Notes under the pieces: generated by a model | Database searches by the model: none | Told to the model about the DNA's origin: nothing | Seen by the model: the letters and a program-made list of their open reading frames with translations, nothing else | Source: Pedobacter sp. FW305-3-2-15-E-R2A2 | GTDB taxonomy: Bacteria; Bacteroidota; Bacteroidia; Sphingobacteriales; Sphingobacteriaceae | Direction: 5' to 3' | DNA: 64,000 nucleotides | Assembly (NCBI RefSeq): GCF_038446955.1 | Contig: NZ_CP151803.1 | Span: 3,658,001-3,722,000, forward strand | Program-made: the position numbers and the translations under genes | Shown: piece after piece, positions 51,871 to 60,847 of the stretch | How the letters are laid out: each line of letters opens with the position of its first letter | Position numbering within the stretch: position 1 is the first letter of the stretch

Positions 51871-52383
51871 ATGAATACATTATTAATATTACTGAGTCTG
51901 ATGTTCACTCCACCAGCAAAAAGTATTTATGATTTCAGCTTCAAAACCATTGATGGCAAGGAAGTAAAGCTTTCTAAATTTAAAGGAAAGAAAATCCTGA
52001 TTGTGAATACCGCCTCGAAATGTGGTTATACCCCACAATACGAGGCCCTGGAAAAATTACACAAGCAATATGGTAAAAATGTAGTATTGATTGGTTTCCC
52101 GGCTGGTAATTTCGGCGGACAAGAATTGGCCACCAATGCTGAGATCCAGGATTTCTGTAAAAAGAACTTTGGCGTTACCTTTTTATTAAGTGAAAAAGTA
52201 AGCGTAAAAGGAACGGACATCAATCCATTGTTCAAATACCTGACCAGTACTGAGAACCCCGATTTTACAGGAGACATCAACTGGAATTTCGAAAAGTTTC
52301 TGATCAACGAAAAAGGACAATTGGTTCACCGCTTCAGATCTAAAGTAACACCAATGAGCGAAGAGCTGACTAAAAACCTGTAG
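51871..52383 (+). CDS. Glutathione peroxidase-family thiol peroxidase
   Basis: A 170-residue GPx-type peroxidase. The peroxidatic Cys51 lies in NTASKCGYTPQ and Trp138-Asn139 in NWNFEKFL. The usual FPCNQFG motif appears as FPAGNFGGQE (residues 77-86), so the Gln of the tetrad position is replaced by Asn, a variant seen in Bacteroidota. Bacterial members of this type normally use thioredoxin rather than glutathione. The first ~18 residues are hydrophobic (MNTLLILLSLMFTPPAKS) and could be a signal peptide, which would place it in the periplasm. A terminator follows. Confidence 0.9.
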   Translation: MNTLLILLSLMFTPPAKSIYDFSFKTIDGKEVKLSKFKGKKILIVNTASKCGYTPQYEALEKLHKQYGKNVVLIGFPAGNFGGQELATNAEIQDFCKKNFGVTFLLSEKVSVKGTDINPLFKYLTSTENPDFTGDINWNFEKFLINEKGQLVHRFRSKVTPMSEELTKNL

Positions 52384-52406
52384 TCAATTTTTTCTTTTTA
52401 GACATC

Positions 52407-52443
52407 AAAAGAGAAATCCTTAACCGGGATTTCTCTTTTTTTT
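52407..52443 (+). terminator. Intrinsic terminator behind the GPx gene
   Basis: Stem AAAAGAGAAATCC / GGGATTTCTCTTTT with a short loop and a T-run, 24 bases behind the stop codon. Confidence 0.85.
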
Positions 52444-52490
52444 AATCCCAAAACGCATAGATTACTTTAACTTTGGGCTTTGAAATAATT

Positions 52491-53252
52491 ATGCAGTATA
52501 TCCAACCATTGAGAAAATACCTGGCCTTAACCGCCATTCCTTTCTTTTTGATTTCCTGCGGTAGCCATTACAAACTGGTAAAAAGCAACCGTGCGGAATA
52601 CAAGATGAACAATGAGCGCGCTGTCGACAGCACCCTGATCAAAACCTACCTTCCTTATAAAATAAAGATGGAACAGGAGATGAACACGGTGATCGGACAT
52701 TCCGAAGTGCTGATGAGCAAAAATGATAAGGTGCCTGAAAACCTGTTGAGAAACTTCTTCTCTGATGCCTTACTCCACGAAGCCCTTAAGTATGATCCGA
52801 CCATTGATTTCGCCATGCCTTCCACCAACGGTGGGTTGCGTGTTGACATCCCAAAGGGAGAGGTGAAAATGGCCAATATTTTTGAGGTCATGCCTTTTGA
52901 AAATGAAATGGTGATCTTTACGTTAGCTCCTTCAGACGTACAGAACCTGCTTAATTTCATCGCCAGAACCGGTGGTCAGCCCGTTGCTGGATTGAGAATG
53001 AAAATTGTCAATGATCAGCCTACGGAAGTGATGATCAATGGAAAACCTTATGATCCGGCAAGAAACTACAAGATCCTGACTTCAGATTATGTAGCCGAAG
53101 GTGGCGACAATGTACAGAGCTTCAAAAAGCCAATAGAGAAAAAGATCGTTGGGGTCAGAATGCGCGACGCATTGATCACCTATATTAAAGAAAACGAAGC
53201 CGCTGGTAAAACAATCAATCCCAAATTAGATGGAAGAATTACTAAAAATTAA
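52491..53252 (+). CDS. 5'-nucleotidase C-terminal-domain lipoprotein
   Basis: A 253-residue protein matching the substrate-binding C-terminal domain of UshA-type 5'-nucleotidases: PENLLRNFFSDALLHEA, FAMPSTNGGLRVDIPKGEV, NIFEVMPFENEMV and NYKILTSDYVAEGGD. The signal MQYIQPLRKYLALTAIPFFLISC ends in a lipobox, so it should be anchored in a membrane. A TAACTTTG box at 52468-52475 fits the -7 element, making the ATG at 52491 the start. It overlaps the metallophosphatase gene by 23 bp; together the two make one complete nucleotidase in two chains. Confidence 0.88.
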   Translation: MQYIQPLRKYLALTAIPFFLISCGSHYKLVKSNRAEYKMNNERAVDSTLIKTYLPYKIKMEQEMNTVIGHSEVLMSKNDKVPENLLRNFFSDALLHEALKYDPTIDFAMPSTNGGLRVDIPKGEVKMANIFEVMPFENEMVIFTLAPSDVQNLLNFIARTGGQPVAGLRMKIVNDQPTEVMINGKPYDPARNYKILTSDYVAEGGDNVQSFKKPIEKKIVGVRMRDALITYIKENEAAGKTINPKLDGRITKN

Positions 53253-54177
53253 CCGTAGAAACTTCCTTAAAACAGGAGGGATGGCAGCTGCAGCAGTTGC
53301 CCTGAACTTAAATGCTTTTGATGCCATCGCAGCAGGAGACCTGGTCAAGCTCACGATATTACATACCAACGATGTACACAGCAGGATAGAACCTTTCCCT
53401 ATGGACGGCTCTAAACACCAGGGATTGGGTGGAACCGCAAGGCGATCTGCTCTAATAAAAGCCATCCGGGCAAAAGAAGAAAATGTCCTGTTATTTGATG
53501 CAGGAGATATCTTCCAGGGAACACCTTATTTCAATAAATATGGTGGTGAACTGGAAATAAAGCTGATGTCTGAAATGAAATACGATGCCGCAACAATGGG
53601 AAATCACGATTTCGACAACGGATTGGAAGGGTTTTACAAACAATTACCACATGCCAATTTCCCAATTCTCTGCAGTAACTATGATTTCTCCAATACGTTA
53701 TTAAACAAATCTACACAGCCTTACAAGATCTTTAAAAAACAAGGCATAAAAATAGGGGTGTTTGGAATAGGGATCAAGCTCAAAGGGCTGGTGGGCGACA
53801 GGAACTATGCAGAAACACAATTTCTTGACCCTGTAGAAACTGCAAATAAAATAGCAAGTCTGCTAAAGAATGACCTTAAATGTGACCTGGTAATCTGTTT
53901 ATCTCATTTGGGCTATAGATACGACAGCAATAGAGACTCTGATCAGGTCCTGGCCAGAAACACGAGAAATATTGATTTGATCATTGGAGGACATACCCAT
54001 ACTTTCATGGATCAGCCGGAAGACATTCAGAATCTGGATGGAAAGATCACTACGATAAATCAGGTTGGATTTGCAGGGATTAACCTCGGCCGGTTGGATT
54101 ATTATTTTGAAAGATATAAGGGCAAGCGTATTAAAACTGCTGCACCTTATACCATTTCAGATCAATTAGATAGTTAA
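53230..54177 (+). CDS. 5'-nucleotidase N-terminal metallophosphatase, Tat-exported
   Basis: A 315-residue calcineurin-like phosphoesterase matching the N-terminal catalytic domain of UshA. The two-metal site is visible: ILHTNDVHSR, LFDAGDIFQGTP, MGNHDFDNG and the final GGHTHTF. The leader contains a textbook twin-arginine motif (NRRNFLKTGG) followed by an Ala-rich hydrophobic stretch, so it is exported folded, by Tat. It overlaps the gene for the other domain by 23 bp. The two domains, which E. coli makes as one chain, are here two proteins in reversed gene order and sent out by different routes. Confidence 0.92.
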   Translation: MEELLKINRRNFLKTGGMAAAAVALNLNAFDAIAAGDLVKLTILHTNDVHSRIEPFPMDGSKHQGLGGTARRSALIKAIRAKEENVLLFDAGDIFQGTPYFNKYGGELEIKLMSEMKYDAATMGNHDFDNGLEGFYKQLPHANFPILCSNYDFSNTLLNKSTQPYKIFKKQGIKIGVFGIGIKLKGLVGDRNYAETQFLDPVETANKIASLLKNDLKCDLVICLSHLGYRYDSNRDSDQVLARNTRNIDLIIGGHTHTFMDQPEDIQNLDGKITTINQVGFAGINLGRLDYYFERYKGKRIKTAAPYTISDQLDS

Positions 54178-54205
54178 GCTTAGCTTAACCGAATATTCAT
54201 AAATA

Positions 54206-55297
54206 TTAACAAAGGAAACCGCCTCCAAGAAGGTCGTTTCCTTCGTAGAATACGGCGGACTGGCCCGGTGCTATTGCAGATACAGAATGATCAAATACCA
54301 CGCGCATTTTATCTTTCTCCTGAACAATAGTACTTAGGGTTCCTGCATCTTTATATCGGATTTTAGTCACCACGTTATCCATAGGTTCTAAAATGTTCTC
54401 ATATTTAATCAGGTTTACATTTCTGACCATCGCTTCTCTGCGTTCCAGCTCATCTGCTCTTCCCAGAACAACAGTATTGCTTTCCGGAAGAATCTGAGTC
54501 ACAAACATGGGTTCGCCAAAGGCAATGCCCAAACCTTTTCTCTGTCCGATGGTGTAAAAAGGATATCCTTTATGCTGTCCAACGACCATTCCATTGCTGG
54601 TAATAAAGTTACCACCTGCAACACGGTCTTCCAGATCACCAACTTTATGCTTTAAGAAAGCACGGTAATCATTGTCGGGAACAAAGCAGATCTCATAGCT
54701 TTCGCTTTTCTTAGCCAGTTCTTCCTGTCCCATATCTAAAGCCATCTGACGGATATCCGCCTTCGCAAAAGATCCCAATGGGAATTTTGTACGGGCCAGG
54801 TTTTCCTGAGAAACACCCCAAAGTACATAAGACTGATCTTTATTTTCATCGAGACCCTTAGAGATCACATGACGGCCATTGTCGTGCTGCCTTACATTGG
54901 CATAGTGACCGGTCGCGATAAACTCGCAATCCAGTTTGTTGGCACGTTTCAATAAAGCTTCCCATTTGATATGGGTGTTACATAAAACACAAGGGTTTGG
55001 CGTACGGCCTGCAAGATATTCATCAACGAAATTGTCAATTACATAATCACCGAACTCATCCCTGATGTCTAATATATAGTGTGGAAATCCGTAATTTACC
55101 GCCAAAGTACGTGCATCATTGATGCTGTCCAGGCTGCAACATCCGGTTTCCTTACCGCTGGTACCTGAGGTCGCATAGTCCCATGTCTTCATGGTCAATC
55201 CGATAACTTCATATCCTTGTTCGTGTAACATTACTGCCGCTACTGAACTATCTACCCCGCCACTCATGGCTACCAATATTCTACCGAGTTTACTCAT
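54206..55297 (-). CDS. mnmA: tRNA-specific 2-thiouridylase MnmA
   Basis: A 363-residue enzyme that puts sulfur on U34 of tRNAs for Lys, Glu and Gln. The PP-loop SGGVDSSV is at residues 12-19, the catalytic Cys103 lies in NPCVLCN and the second Cys204 in YEICFVPDN, with the tRNA-binding GHYANV and the GQRKGLGI segments also conserved. A TATTTTTG box on the minus strand at 55315-55322 is a good -7 candidate. It is convergent with the nucleotidase gene and divergent from the GH92 gene, so it stands alone. Confidence 0.96.
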   Translation of the reverse strand: MSKLGRILVAMSGGVDSSVAAVMLHEQGYEVIGLTMKTWDYATSGTSGKETGCCSLDSINDARTLAVNYGFPHYILDIRDEFGDYVIDNFVDEYLAGRTPNPCVLCNTHIKWEALLKRANKLDCEFIATGHYANVRQHDNGRHVISKGLDENKDQSYVLWGVSQENLARTKFPLGSFAKADIRQMALDMGQEELAKKSESYEICFVPDNDYRAFLKHKVGDLEDRVAGGNFITSNGMVVGQHKGYPFYTIGQRKGLGIAFGEPMFVTQILPESNTVVLGRADELERREAMVRNVNLIKYENILEPMDNVVTKIRYKDAGTLSTIVQEKDKMRVVFDHSVSAIAPGQSAVFYEGNDLLGGGFLC

Positions 55298-55479
55298 TAT
55301 AATTTATTCTGACGCAAAAATAAAGGTTTTTACTGATACATTCTCATTTCTGCCGTCAGTTACTTGTAAAAAGGAGAAATGATCAAAGTGCTGATTAAAC
55401 GTTATAGCAACATAATAAAGCTAATTCTTTCCAGATTATTTATATCTTAGGTTTATCATAAAAAATTTCAAATCAGAAA

Positions 55480-57771
55480 ATGAAGAAAGCTTTATTGTTT
55501 TGTTTACTGTTTCCCGCACTTTCTACTCAGGCACAACAGGGCCTGGTAAAGTACGTAAAACCGATCATTGGCACCCAGAAGATGGGCCATACTTATCCTG
55601 GCGCAACACTTCCATTTGGATCGGTGCAGCTAAGTCCGGATACAGACACACTTTCCTATGAACTCAATGGGAAGTACAATGGCGATGTCTATAAATATTG
55701 CGCAGGTTATAAATATGAAGACAAGACGATTGTCGGTTTTAGCCATACCCATTTTAGCGGGACGGGGCATTCCGATCTGGGAGATTTCCTAATCATGCCT
55801 ACACAAGGGGCCTTAAAAATGAATCCGGGAACAGCTGATGTTCCTAAAAGTGGTTTTCGCTCTGCTTTTTCTCATCAAAATGAAACCGCAGAAGCCGGAT
55901 ATTATAAAGTAAAACTGGATGACCATCAGATTCAGGCCGAACTGACAGCGAGTAAAAGGGTAGGGATGCACCGTTATACTTTTCCAAAATCAGCGGAGTC
56001 GCACCTGATCCTCGACCTGATGTCGGGCATTTACAATTATGATGAAAAAACGGTATGGACGTATGTAAGGGTAGTTAACGACAGCCTCATTACGGGATAC
56101 CGCCAAACCAATGGATGGGCCAGAACCAGAACAGTCTATTTTGCCATGTCTTTCTCAAAACCTTTCAAAAGCTACGGACAGAAAAATTTTGATAAAAAAC
56201 AGGTATATGGTGGTTTCTGGAGGAAATTCGACCAGAACAACAACTTCCCTGAAATTGCAGGACGAAGGATCAGAATGCATTTTGATTTCAATACCAATGA
56301 GCAGGAGCAGCTGAGCATAAAATTTGCGCTCTCTCCGGTAAGTCAGGACAATGCCCTGGAGAACATGCGCACAGAGATCCCGGGATGGAACTTTGATCAG
56401 GTAAAAAACGAGGCACAGGCAGAATGGAACAAAGAACTGAACAAGATCAATATCAACGCTTCAGAAGACGATAAGGTTAACTTTTATACCGCAATGTACC
56501 ATGCCTTTATCAACCCGACTACTTATGGCGATGTAAACGGACAATATAAAGGACTGGACCAGAATGTACATGAGGCGAAAGGTTTTACCAATTACACGAC
56601 TTTCTCACTTTGGGATACCTACAGGGCCTTACATCCTTTCTTTAACCTGATTCAACCTTCCAGAAATAATGACATGGTGAAGTCTATGATGGCCCATTAT
56701 GACCAGAGTGCATTGAAGATGCTGCCGATCTGGTCGCACTATGCAAACGACAATTGGTGTATGAGCGGCTACCACAGTGTATCTGTCCTTGCCGATGCCA
56801 TCATTAAAGGGGTATATGATGGTGATGCCGGCAAAGCGCTGGAGGCCTGTATCACGACCGCTAATCACCGCAATTATGAGGGGATAGGAAAATACATTGA
56901 TATGGGATACATTCCCGCAGAAAGCAGCGGAACCTCAGTTTCAAATACCCTGGAATATGCTTACGACGATTGGTGTATCGCGCAGATCGCCAAAAAATTG
57001 GGTAAGTCGGATATTTATGAAACGTTTTTGAAACGCTCTGAAAACTGGAAAAACGTATATGATAAAAGCATTGGCTTTATGCGCCCAAGACTGGCTGACG
57101 GTACTTTCAAAAAGGAATTTGATGTGCTGAGTACTCACGGACAGGGCTTTATAGAAGGAAATACCTGGAATTACAGCTTTTTTGTGCCGCATGATCCCGA
57201 ATCGTTAATGGCGGCAATGGGAGGAAAGCAGAGATTTGGTGCCCGTATAGACAGTTTATTCAGCATGCACCTTCCGGATGAGTTTTTTGCCGATACGGAG
57301 GACATCACCAGAGAGGGGATCATTGGCGGTTATGTTCATGGAAATGAGCCTGCGCACCATGTGGCTTATTTGTACAACTGGGCTGGTCAACCCTGGAAAA
57401 CGCAGCAAAGGGTCAGGATGATTTTAAAAATGCAATACAAGCCGACACCGGACGGACTGGGAGGAAATGACGATTGTGGTCAGATGAGTGCCTGGTATAT
57501 GTTTTCTTCTTTAGGTTTCTATCCGGTTGCTCCAGGTTCAGACGAGTATTCGCTGGGGAGCCCTTCCGTAAAATCTGCCAGCTTAAAACTGGAAGGAGGG
57601 AAGACCTTTAGCATCGATGCCGTTAACCAGAGTGATAAAAATGTATACGTACAAAAAGTACTTTTAAATGGCGAGATTTTAACCGGAAATAAGATTAAGC
57701 ATGAGGATATTATGAAAGGTGGAAAACTGACATTTTATATGTCTTCAAAACCAGCTAAATCCTCAAAATAA
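55480..57771 (+). CDS. GH92-family alpha-1,2-mannosidase, secreted
   Basis: A 763-residue calcium-dependent exo-alpha-mannosidase. After the signal peptide (LLFCLLFPALSTQAQ) come the family's first motif YVKPIIGTQKMGHTYPGATLPFG, the GFSHTHFSGTGHSDLGD stretch, TFSLWDTYRALHPFF, and the C-terminal GNDDCGQMSAWYMFSSLGFYP, which holds catalytic residues. It probably trims mannose from host or fungal N-glycans. It is single, not in a SusC/D operon; the nearest such genes are 17 kb away. A strong terminator follows. Confidence 0.95.
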   Translation: MKKALLFCLLFPALSTQAQQGLVKYVKPIIGTQKMGHTYPGATLPFGSVQLSPDTDTLSYELNGKYNGDVYKYCAGYKYEDKTIVGFSHTHFSGTGHSDLGDFLIMPTQGALKMNPGTADVPKSGFRSAFSHQNETAEAGYYKVKLDDHQIQAELTASKRVGMHRYTFPKSAESHLILDLMSGIYNYDEKTVWTYVRVVNDSLITGYRQTNGWARTRTVYFAMSFSKPFKSYGQKNFDKKQVYGGFWRKFDQNNNFPEIAGRRIRMHFDFNTNEQEQLSIKFALSPVSQDNALENMRTEIPGWNFDQVKNEAQAEWNKELNKININASEDDKVNFYTAMYHAFINPTTYGDVNGQYKGLDQNVHEAKGFTNYTTFSLWDTYRALHPFFNLIQPSRNNDMVKSMMAHYDQSALKMLPIWSHYANDNWCMSGYHSVSVLADAIIKGVYDGDAGKALEACITTANHRNYEGIGKYIDMGYIPAESSGTSVSNTLEYAYDDWCIAQIAKKLGKSDIYETFLKRSENWKNVYDKSIGFMRPRLADGTFKKEFDVLSTHGQGFIEGNTWNYSFFVPHDPESLMAAMGGKQRFGARIDSLFSMHLPDEFFADTEDITREGIIGGYVHGNEPAHHVAYLYNWAGQPWKTQQRVRMILKMQYKPTPDGLGGNDDCGQMSAWYMFSSLGFYPVAPGSDEYSLGSPSVKSASLKLEGGKTFSIDAVNQSDKNVYVQKVLLNGEILTGNKIKHEDIMKGGKLTFYMSSKPAKSSK

Positions 57772-57857
57772 ATTTAAGAATCGTTACTGATAAAGTAAAT
57801 CTTTTTTGGAAACGCAATTAAACTACTGAAAAACAAACGCTTACAACCACAAGGAGT

Positions 57858-57914
57858 AAAACAAAGAAAGTTGCTAAAATCAATTAGATATTTTAGCAAC
57901 TTTCTTTGTTTTTA
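57858..57914 (+). terminator. Long-stem intrinsic terminator of the GH92 gene
   Basis: A 23-bp perfect stem (57858-57880 and 57890-57912, AAAACAAAGAAAGTTGC at its base) with a 9-base loop, followed by T's. The stem is unusually long for a terminator. Confidence 0.85.
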
Positions 57915-58024
57915 TAGAAAATAATGCAGATCTTCAACATACGATCAATAATCGCTCATAGACAAGCGTTTGTCGTATAAAATTTAGGTTTGATACGGCC
58001 GGGTCCTCCGGCCTTATCCATTCC

Positions 58025-58345
58025 TTAAACGAAAGCCGGAACCGCACTGTCCGGATCATTTCCCTGAATTTGATTTCTCCTGATATCAGAAAGATCTGTT
58101 GGTTTTCTAATGATCTTTTTATTGATGCCTACCGCACCGTTATACAATAATATTCCCCCTAATAAAGTCTCTTGTATGCCAATAAAAGGGTGTTTTGAAA
58201 TGGCTCTTATGCCTCTTTGAAAGATGTAAGCACCGGCGATAATGGAAACTATTCTTTTGCCTGCATCTAATTCTTCCGTATCGTATGCACTTAACAATGA
58301 TTTTGCCGCTATAATCCCTAATTTATTCTTTAATATTCCAAACAT
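58025..58345 (-). CDS. Small membrane protein (DUF2892-like)
   Basis: A 106-residue protein with two hydrophobic segments, RIVSIIAGAYIFQRGIRAI and IGIQETLLGGILLYNGAVGI. The repeated aGayIf..G and lGGiLLynGavG pattern resembles the small DUF2892 membrane family, but similarity is modest. The C-terminal ~30 residues are polar (DLSDIRRNQIQGNDPDSA). It stands alone between the GH92 terminator and the nucleoside phosphorylase gene. A GC-rich hairpin (GGCCGG/CCGGCC, 57997-58013) lies 12 bp behind its stop codon without a following T-run. Confidence 0.65.
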   Translation of the reverse strand: MFGILKNKLGIIAAKSLLSAYDTEELDAGKRIVSIIAGAYIFQRGIRAISKHPFIGIQETLLGGILLYNGAVGINKKIIRKPTDLSDIRRNQIQGNDPDSAVPAFV

Positions 58346-58443
58346 AATTCTTCGTTCTATATTACCAAATCAACACGGTCAGCAACGTTTTGTTTGAAAA
58401 TTATGAAAATCACTCAGACACAAATCGTTACCTGAACCATGGT

Positions 58444-59313
58444 TTAGCTCAATTTATCAAGGACCATACGGATGGCTTTATCGACCACCTGATCCGGTGT
58501 TTTACTAAATTCAAAATTCACCCTGCTCGCAAGGATGGCATTCACCGAAAGCGCCTTATGTCCGAGGGCTTTTGCAAGTGCGTAGATGCCAGCGGTTTCC
58601 ATTTCCAGGTTGGTGATCCTGTATTTGCCATGCTGGAAAGTATTCAGCAATTCGATGAAATTAGGAATCGCATTCTTTGCACGGACCTGTCTGCCCTGAG
58701 GTGCGTAAAATCCCGGGGCGGTCACGGTGATTCCCTGTACCATTTCTCCTCCGATCCGGCTTAACAAACCAGGGTCTGCAGCAGTCAGATATGGATGAAT
58801 TCCTTTGATATGTGAGGAATGGGAATGGAAAGCCTCCAGAATCGGACGCTCATCGACAGACAATTCATGGATGTAATATTTCATTAAAGCATCCAGCCCC
58901 AGTCCGAAAGAAGAGGCAAGGATGGTACCCATTGGCAGGTCTGATTGTATGGCTCCGGAAGTCCCCACGCGAATAATGTCCAGAGATACCAGGTCTTTTT
59001 TCACTTCCCTGGTTCCAAAATCAACATTTACGAGGGCATCGAGCTCATTAAAGACAATGTCGATATTGTCTGTTCCGATGCCTGTAGAGATCACCGTAAT
59101 CCGCTTCTGACCAAGATAACCGGTATGTGTCAGAAATTCCCGTTTTCCCTTTTTGAGTTCTATGCGGTCAAAATGTTTAGATATTTCAGAAACCCGGTCC
59201 GGATCACCTACGGTAATCACCGTATGGGCAAGGTCTTCTGGTAATAAGTTCAGGTGGTAAATGGTCCCGTCCTGATTGATGATTAAATCTGCTTCAGATA
59301 ATTTATTTCCCAT
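58444..59313 (-). CDS. Nucleoside phosphorylase (uridine/purine NP-I family)
   Basis: A 289-residue NP-I-type phosphorylase that splits nucleosides with phosphate into base and ribose 1-phosphate. Visible are the phosphate-binding TVGDPDRVSEI, the STGIGTDNIDIVFNEL segment, the IIRVGTSGAIQ motif and the ribose/base-binding NLEMETAGIYALAKALG. These fit uridine-phosphorylase-like members. Base specificity is not certain. It has no signal peptide. The ribD-eamA-yigZ group lies upstream on the same strand, with 61 bp between, so read-through is possible. Confidence 0.92.
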   Translation of the reverse strand: MGNKLSEADLIINQDGTIYHLNLLPEDLAHTVITVGDPDRVSEISKHFDRIELKKGKREFLTHTGYLGQKRITVISTGIGTDNIDIVFNELDALVNVDFGTREVKKDLVSLDIIRVGTSGAIQSDLPMGTILASSFGLGLDALMKYYIHELSVDERPILEAFHSHSSHIKGIHPYLTAADPGLLSRIGGEMVQGITVTAPGFYAPQGRQVRAKNAIPNFIELLNTFQHGKYRITNLEMETAGIYALAKALGHKALSVNAILASRVNFEFSKTPDQVVDKAIRMVLDKLS

Positions 59314-59374
59314 AATTTGGAGATTGATCTCACAAACCTATGAAACGACGATGAGTTTACCTAGATTTTATTGA

Positions 59375-59989
59375 TCAGGAAGTAAAAAGGTAGGCGATTT
59401 TCAAGCCTTCGATCTTTTCCAGCCTACCTAAAACGACATTCAGGCTGGCTTTCCGCACCTCAAACCGGATCGTACAAGAATTGTCAAAATCCTGGGACAG
59501 GATATTCAATTGCTCCTCTTTGAAAAGACGCATCACATCGTTCATCATCAGATAATCAAAAGTAACCTCATAAATGTCATTCACGGTGCGCTCGACTATT
59601 TCAGCAGCCTGGATGGCTTCCACAGCGGCCGTTTTATAGGCATTGATTAAACCCGGAACACCGAGCAAAGTTCCGCCAAAATAACGGACCACAACCACAA
59701 GGATATTGGTGACGTCAGCAGAGAGCAAAGCGTTTAAAATGGGTCTTCCTGCAGTTCCGGAAGGCTCTCCATCGTCCTGAATTCTAAAAACACCGCGGTC
59801 CGGACTGAGGCGTAAAGCCCAGCAAAAATGTCTTGCTTTTCCATGTTCCGAGCGAAGATGGGCAAGAAGTGCTTTTACTTCGTCTTCTGAACGTATCGGG
59901 TAAGCAAAGCCGAGAAATTTACTTCCACGGTCTTTAAAGAGGCCTTCGGAAGGACTGGTGATGGTTTTGTAGGTATCGTCAAAAAGCAT
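59375..59989 (-). CDS. YigZ/IMPACT-family protein
   Basis: A 204-residue protein of the YigZ/IMPACT family. The N-terminal domain has the signature HFCWALRLSPDRGVFRIQDDGEPSGTAGRPIL and VVVVRYFGGTLLGVPGLINAYKTAA; the C-terminal DUF1949-like domain (residues ~135-200) resembles the RNA-binding end of elongation factor G. In eukaryotes IMPACT counters the Gcn2 kinase; the bacterial role is unclear but probably linked to translation. Its start overlaps the end of the EamA gene by 11 bp, so they form an operon. Confidence 0.92.
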   Translation of the reverse strand: MLFDDTYKTITSPSEGLFKDRGSKFLGFAYPIRSEDEVKALLAHLRSEHGKARHFCWALRLSPDRGVFRIQDDGEPSGTAGRPILNALLSADVTNILVVVVRYFGGTLLGVPGLINAYKTAAVEAIQAAEIVERTVNDIYEVTFDYLMMNDVMRLFKEEQLNILSQDFDNSCTIRFEVRKASLNVVLGRLEKIEGLKIAYLFTS

Positions 59990-60845
59990 ATATCTGGGAT
60001 AGTCGTATTAAAATGATGGCCACCAAGGCAAGTGCCAGCCCTGCATAATTGAATTTATTCAACTTCTCTTTAAAAATGAGAATGCCGATCAGGCTTCCTA
60101 AAATGATCACCCCAATATTCATTGCGGCAAACACAGTGGATGGACTCTTGGCCATAGCCTGATGTGCTTTCAGGTAAAAGAGGATGTTTCCAAAATTGAA
60201 AATACCAAGGATACAGCCACAAAGAAAGTTCACCAATTGCAATTTCTGCTTTTTGACGACAGAAAGATAGAGAATGGCGATCAGGGAAATGATAAAAGAA
60301 AGGCCGAATATCAGGATCAATGAGCTGGTATAAGGGATTTGTTTCAATTGAGAAACCTGTTTAAAGAGGATATCTATAGCGCCAAAACCCACAAATACCA
60401 ATAATGGATAGATCCAGCTCCCAGCGTTGGCAGAGGATTTGGTTTTACGGTACAAGGTGAGGATAATGGCCAGAAATCCGAGGATTAAACCCAGGATCTT
60501 TAAAGTATTGAAATGATCTCCAAACAGGAAATAAGCAGCAAGAATTGAAATAGACAAGGATAGACGTTGTGCAATATCCGTTTTTACAATGCCAATATTT
60601 CTGACCGAAGCGGCAAGAAACCAGAAAACTACAGGCAATAAAATGCCGAGTCCCAGGTAAACAGGAGAGAAGGAAGCACCAGCTAACTCTTTTAAAGAAG
60701 GTTTAAAAAAGAAACAGCTCATTCCGATGGCAAAGAGGTAGTTCCAGGTCACGGCCTGAAGAATATTTATTTTATACCTGCGGGCCAGTTTTAACAGGAC
60801 GGCAACAGTTACGCTGCAACAGATGCTGATGATTAAATAAATCAT
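59979..60845 (-). CDS. EamA/DMT-family transporter
   Basis: A 288-residue integral membrane protein with about ten helices and an internal repeat, as in EamA-type metabolite transporters. Examples are ILLPVVFWFLAASVRNIG, TLKILGLILGFLAIILTLYRK at the end of the first half and NKFNYAGLALALVAIILIRLSQI at the end of the second half. The substrate is unknown. It is sandwiched between ribD (2-bp gap) and yigZ (11-bp overlap), so it is in one operon with them; the position behind ribD could hint at flavin precursors, but this is speculation. Confidence 0.88.
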   Translation of the reverse strand: MIYLIISICCSVTVAVLLKLARRYKINILQAVTWNYLFAIGMSCFFFKPSLKELAGASFSPVYLGLGILLPVVFWFLAASVRNIGIVKTDIAQRLSLSISILAAYFLFGDHFNTLKILGLILGFLAIILTLYRKTKSSANAGSWIYPLLVFVGFGAIDILFKQVSQLKQIPYTSSLILIFGLSFIISLIAILYLSVVKKQKLQLVNFLCGCILGIFNFGNILFYLKAHQAMAKSPSTVFAAMNIGVIILGSLIGILIFKEKLNKFNYAGLALALVAIILIRLSQIYAF

Positions 60846-60847
60846 GT

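Noticed and set aside
57964..57974. Palindrome GACAAGCGTTTGTC (around 57961) as LacI operator
   Set aside because: It lies behind genes rather than in front of one, between a terminator and the end of a convergent gene, so it is unlikely to regulate.
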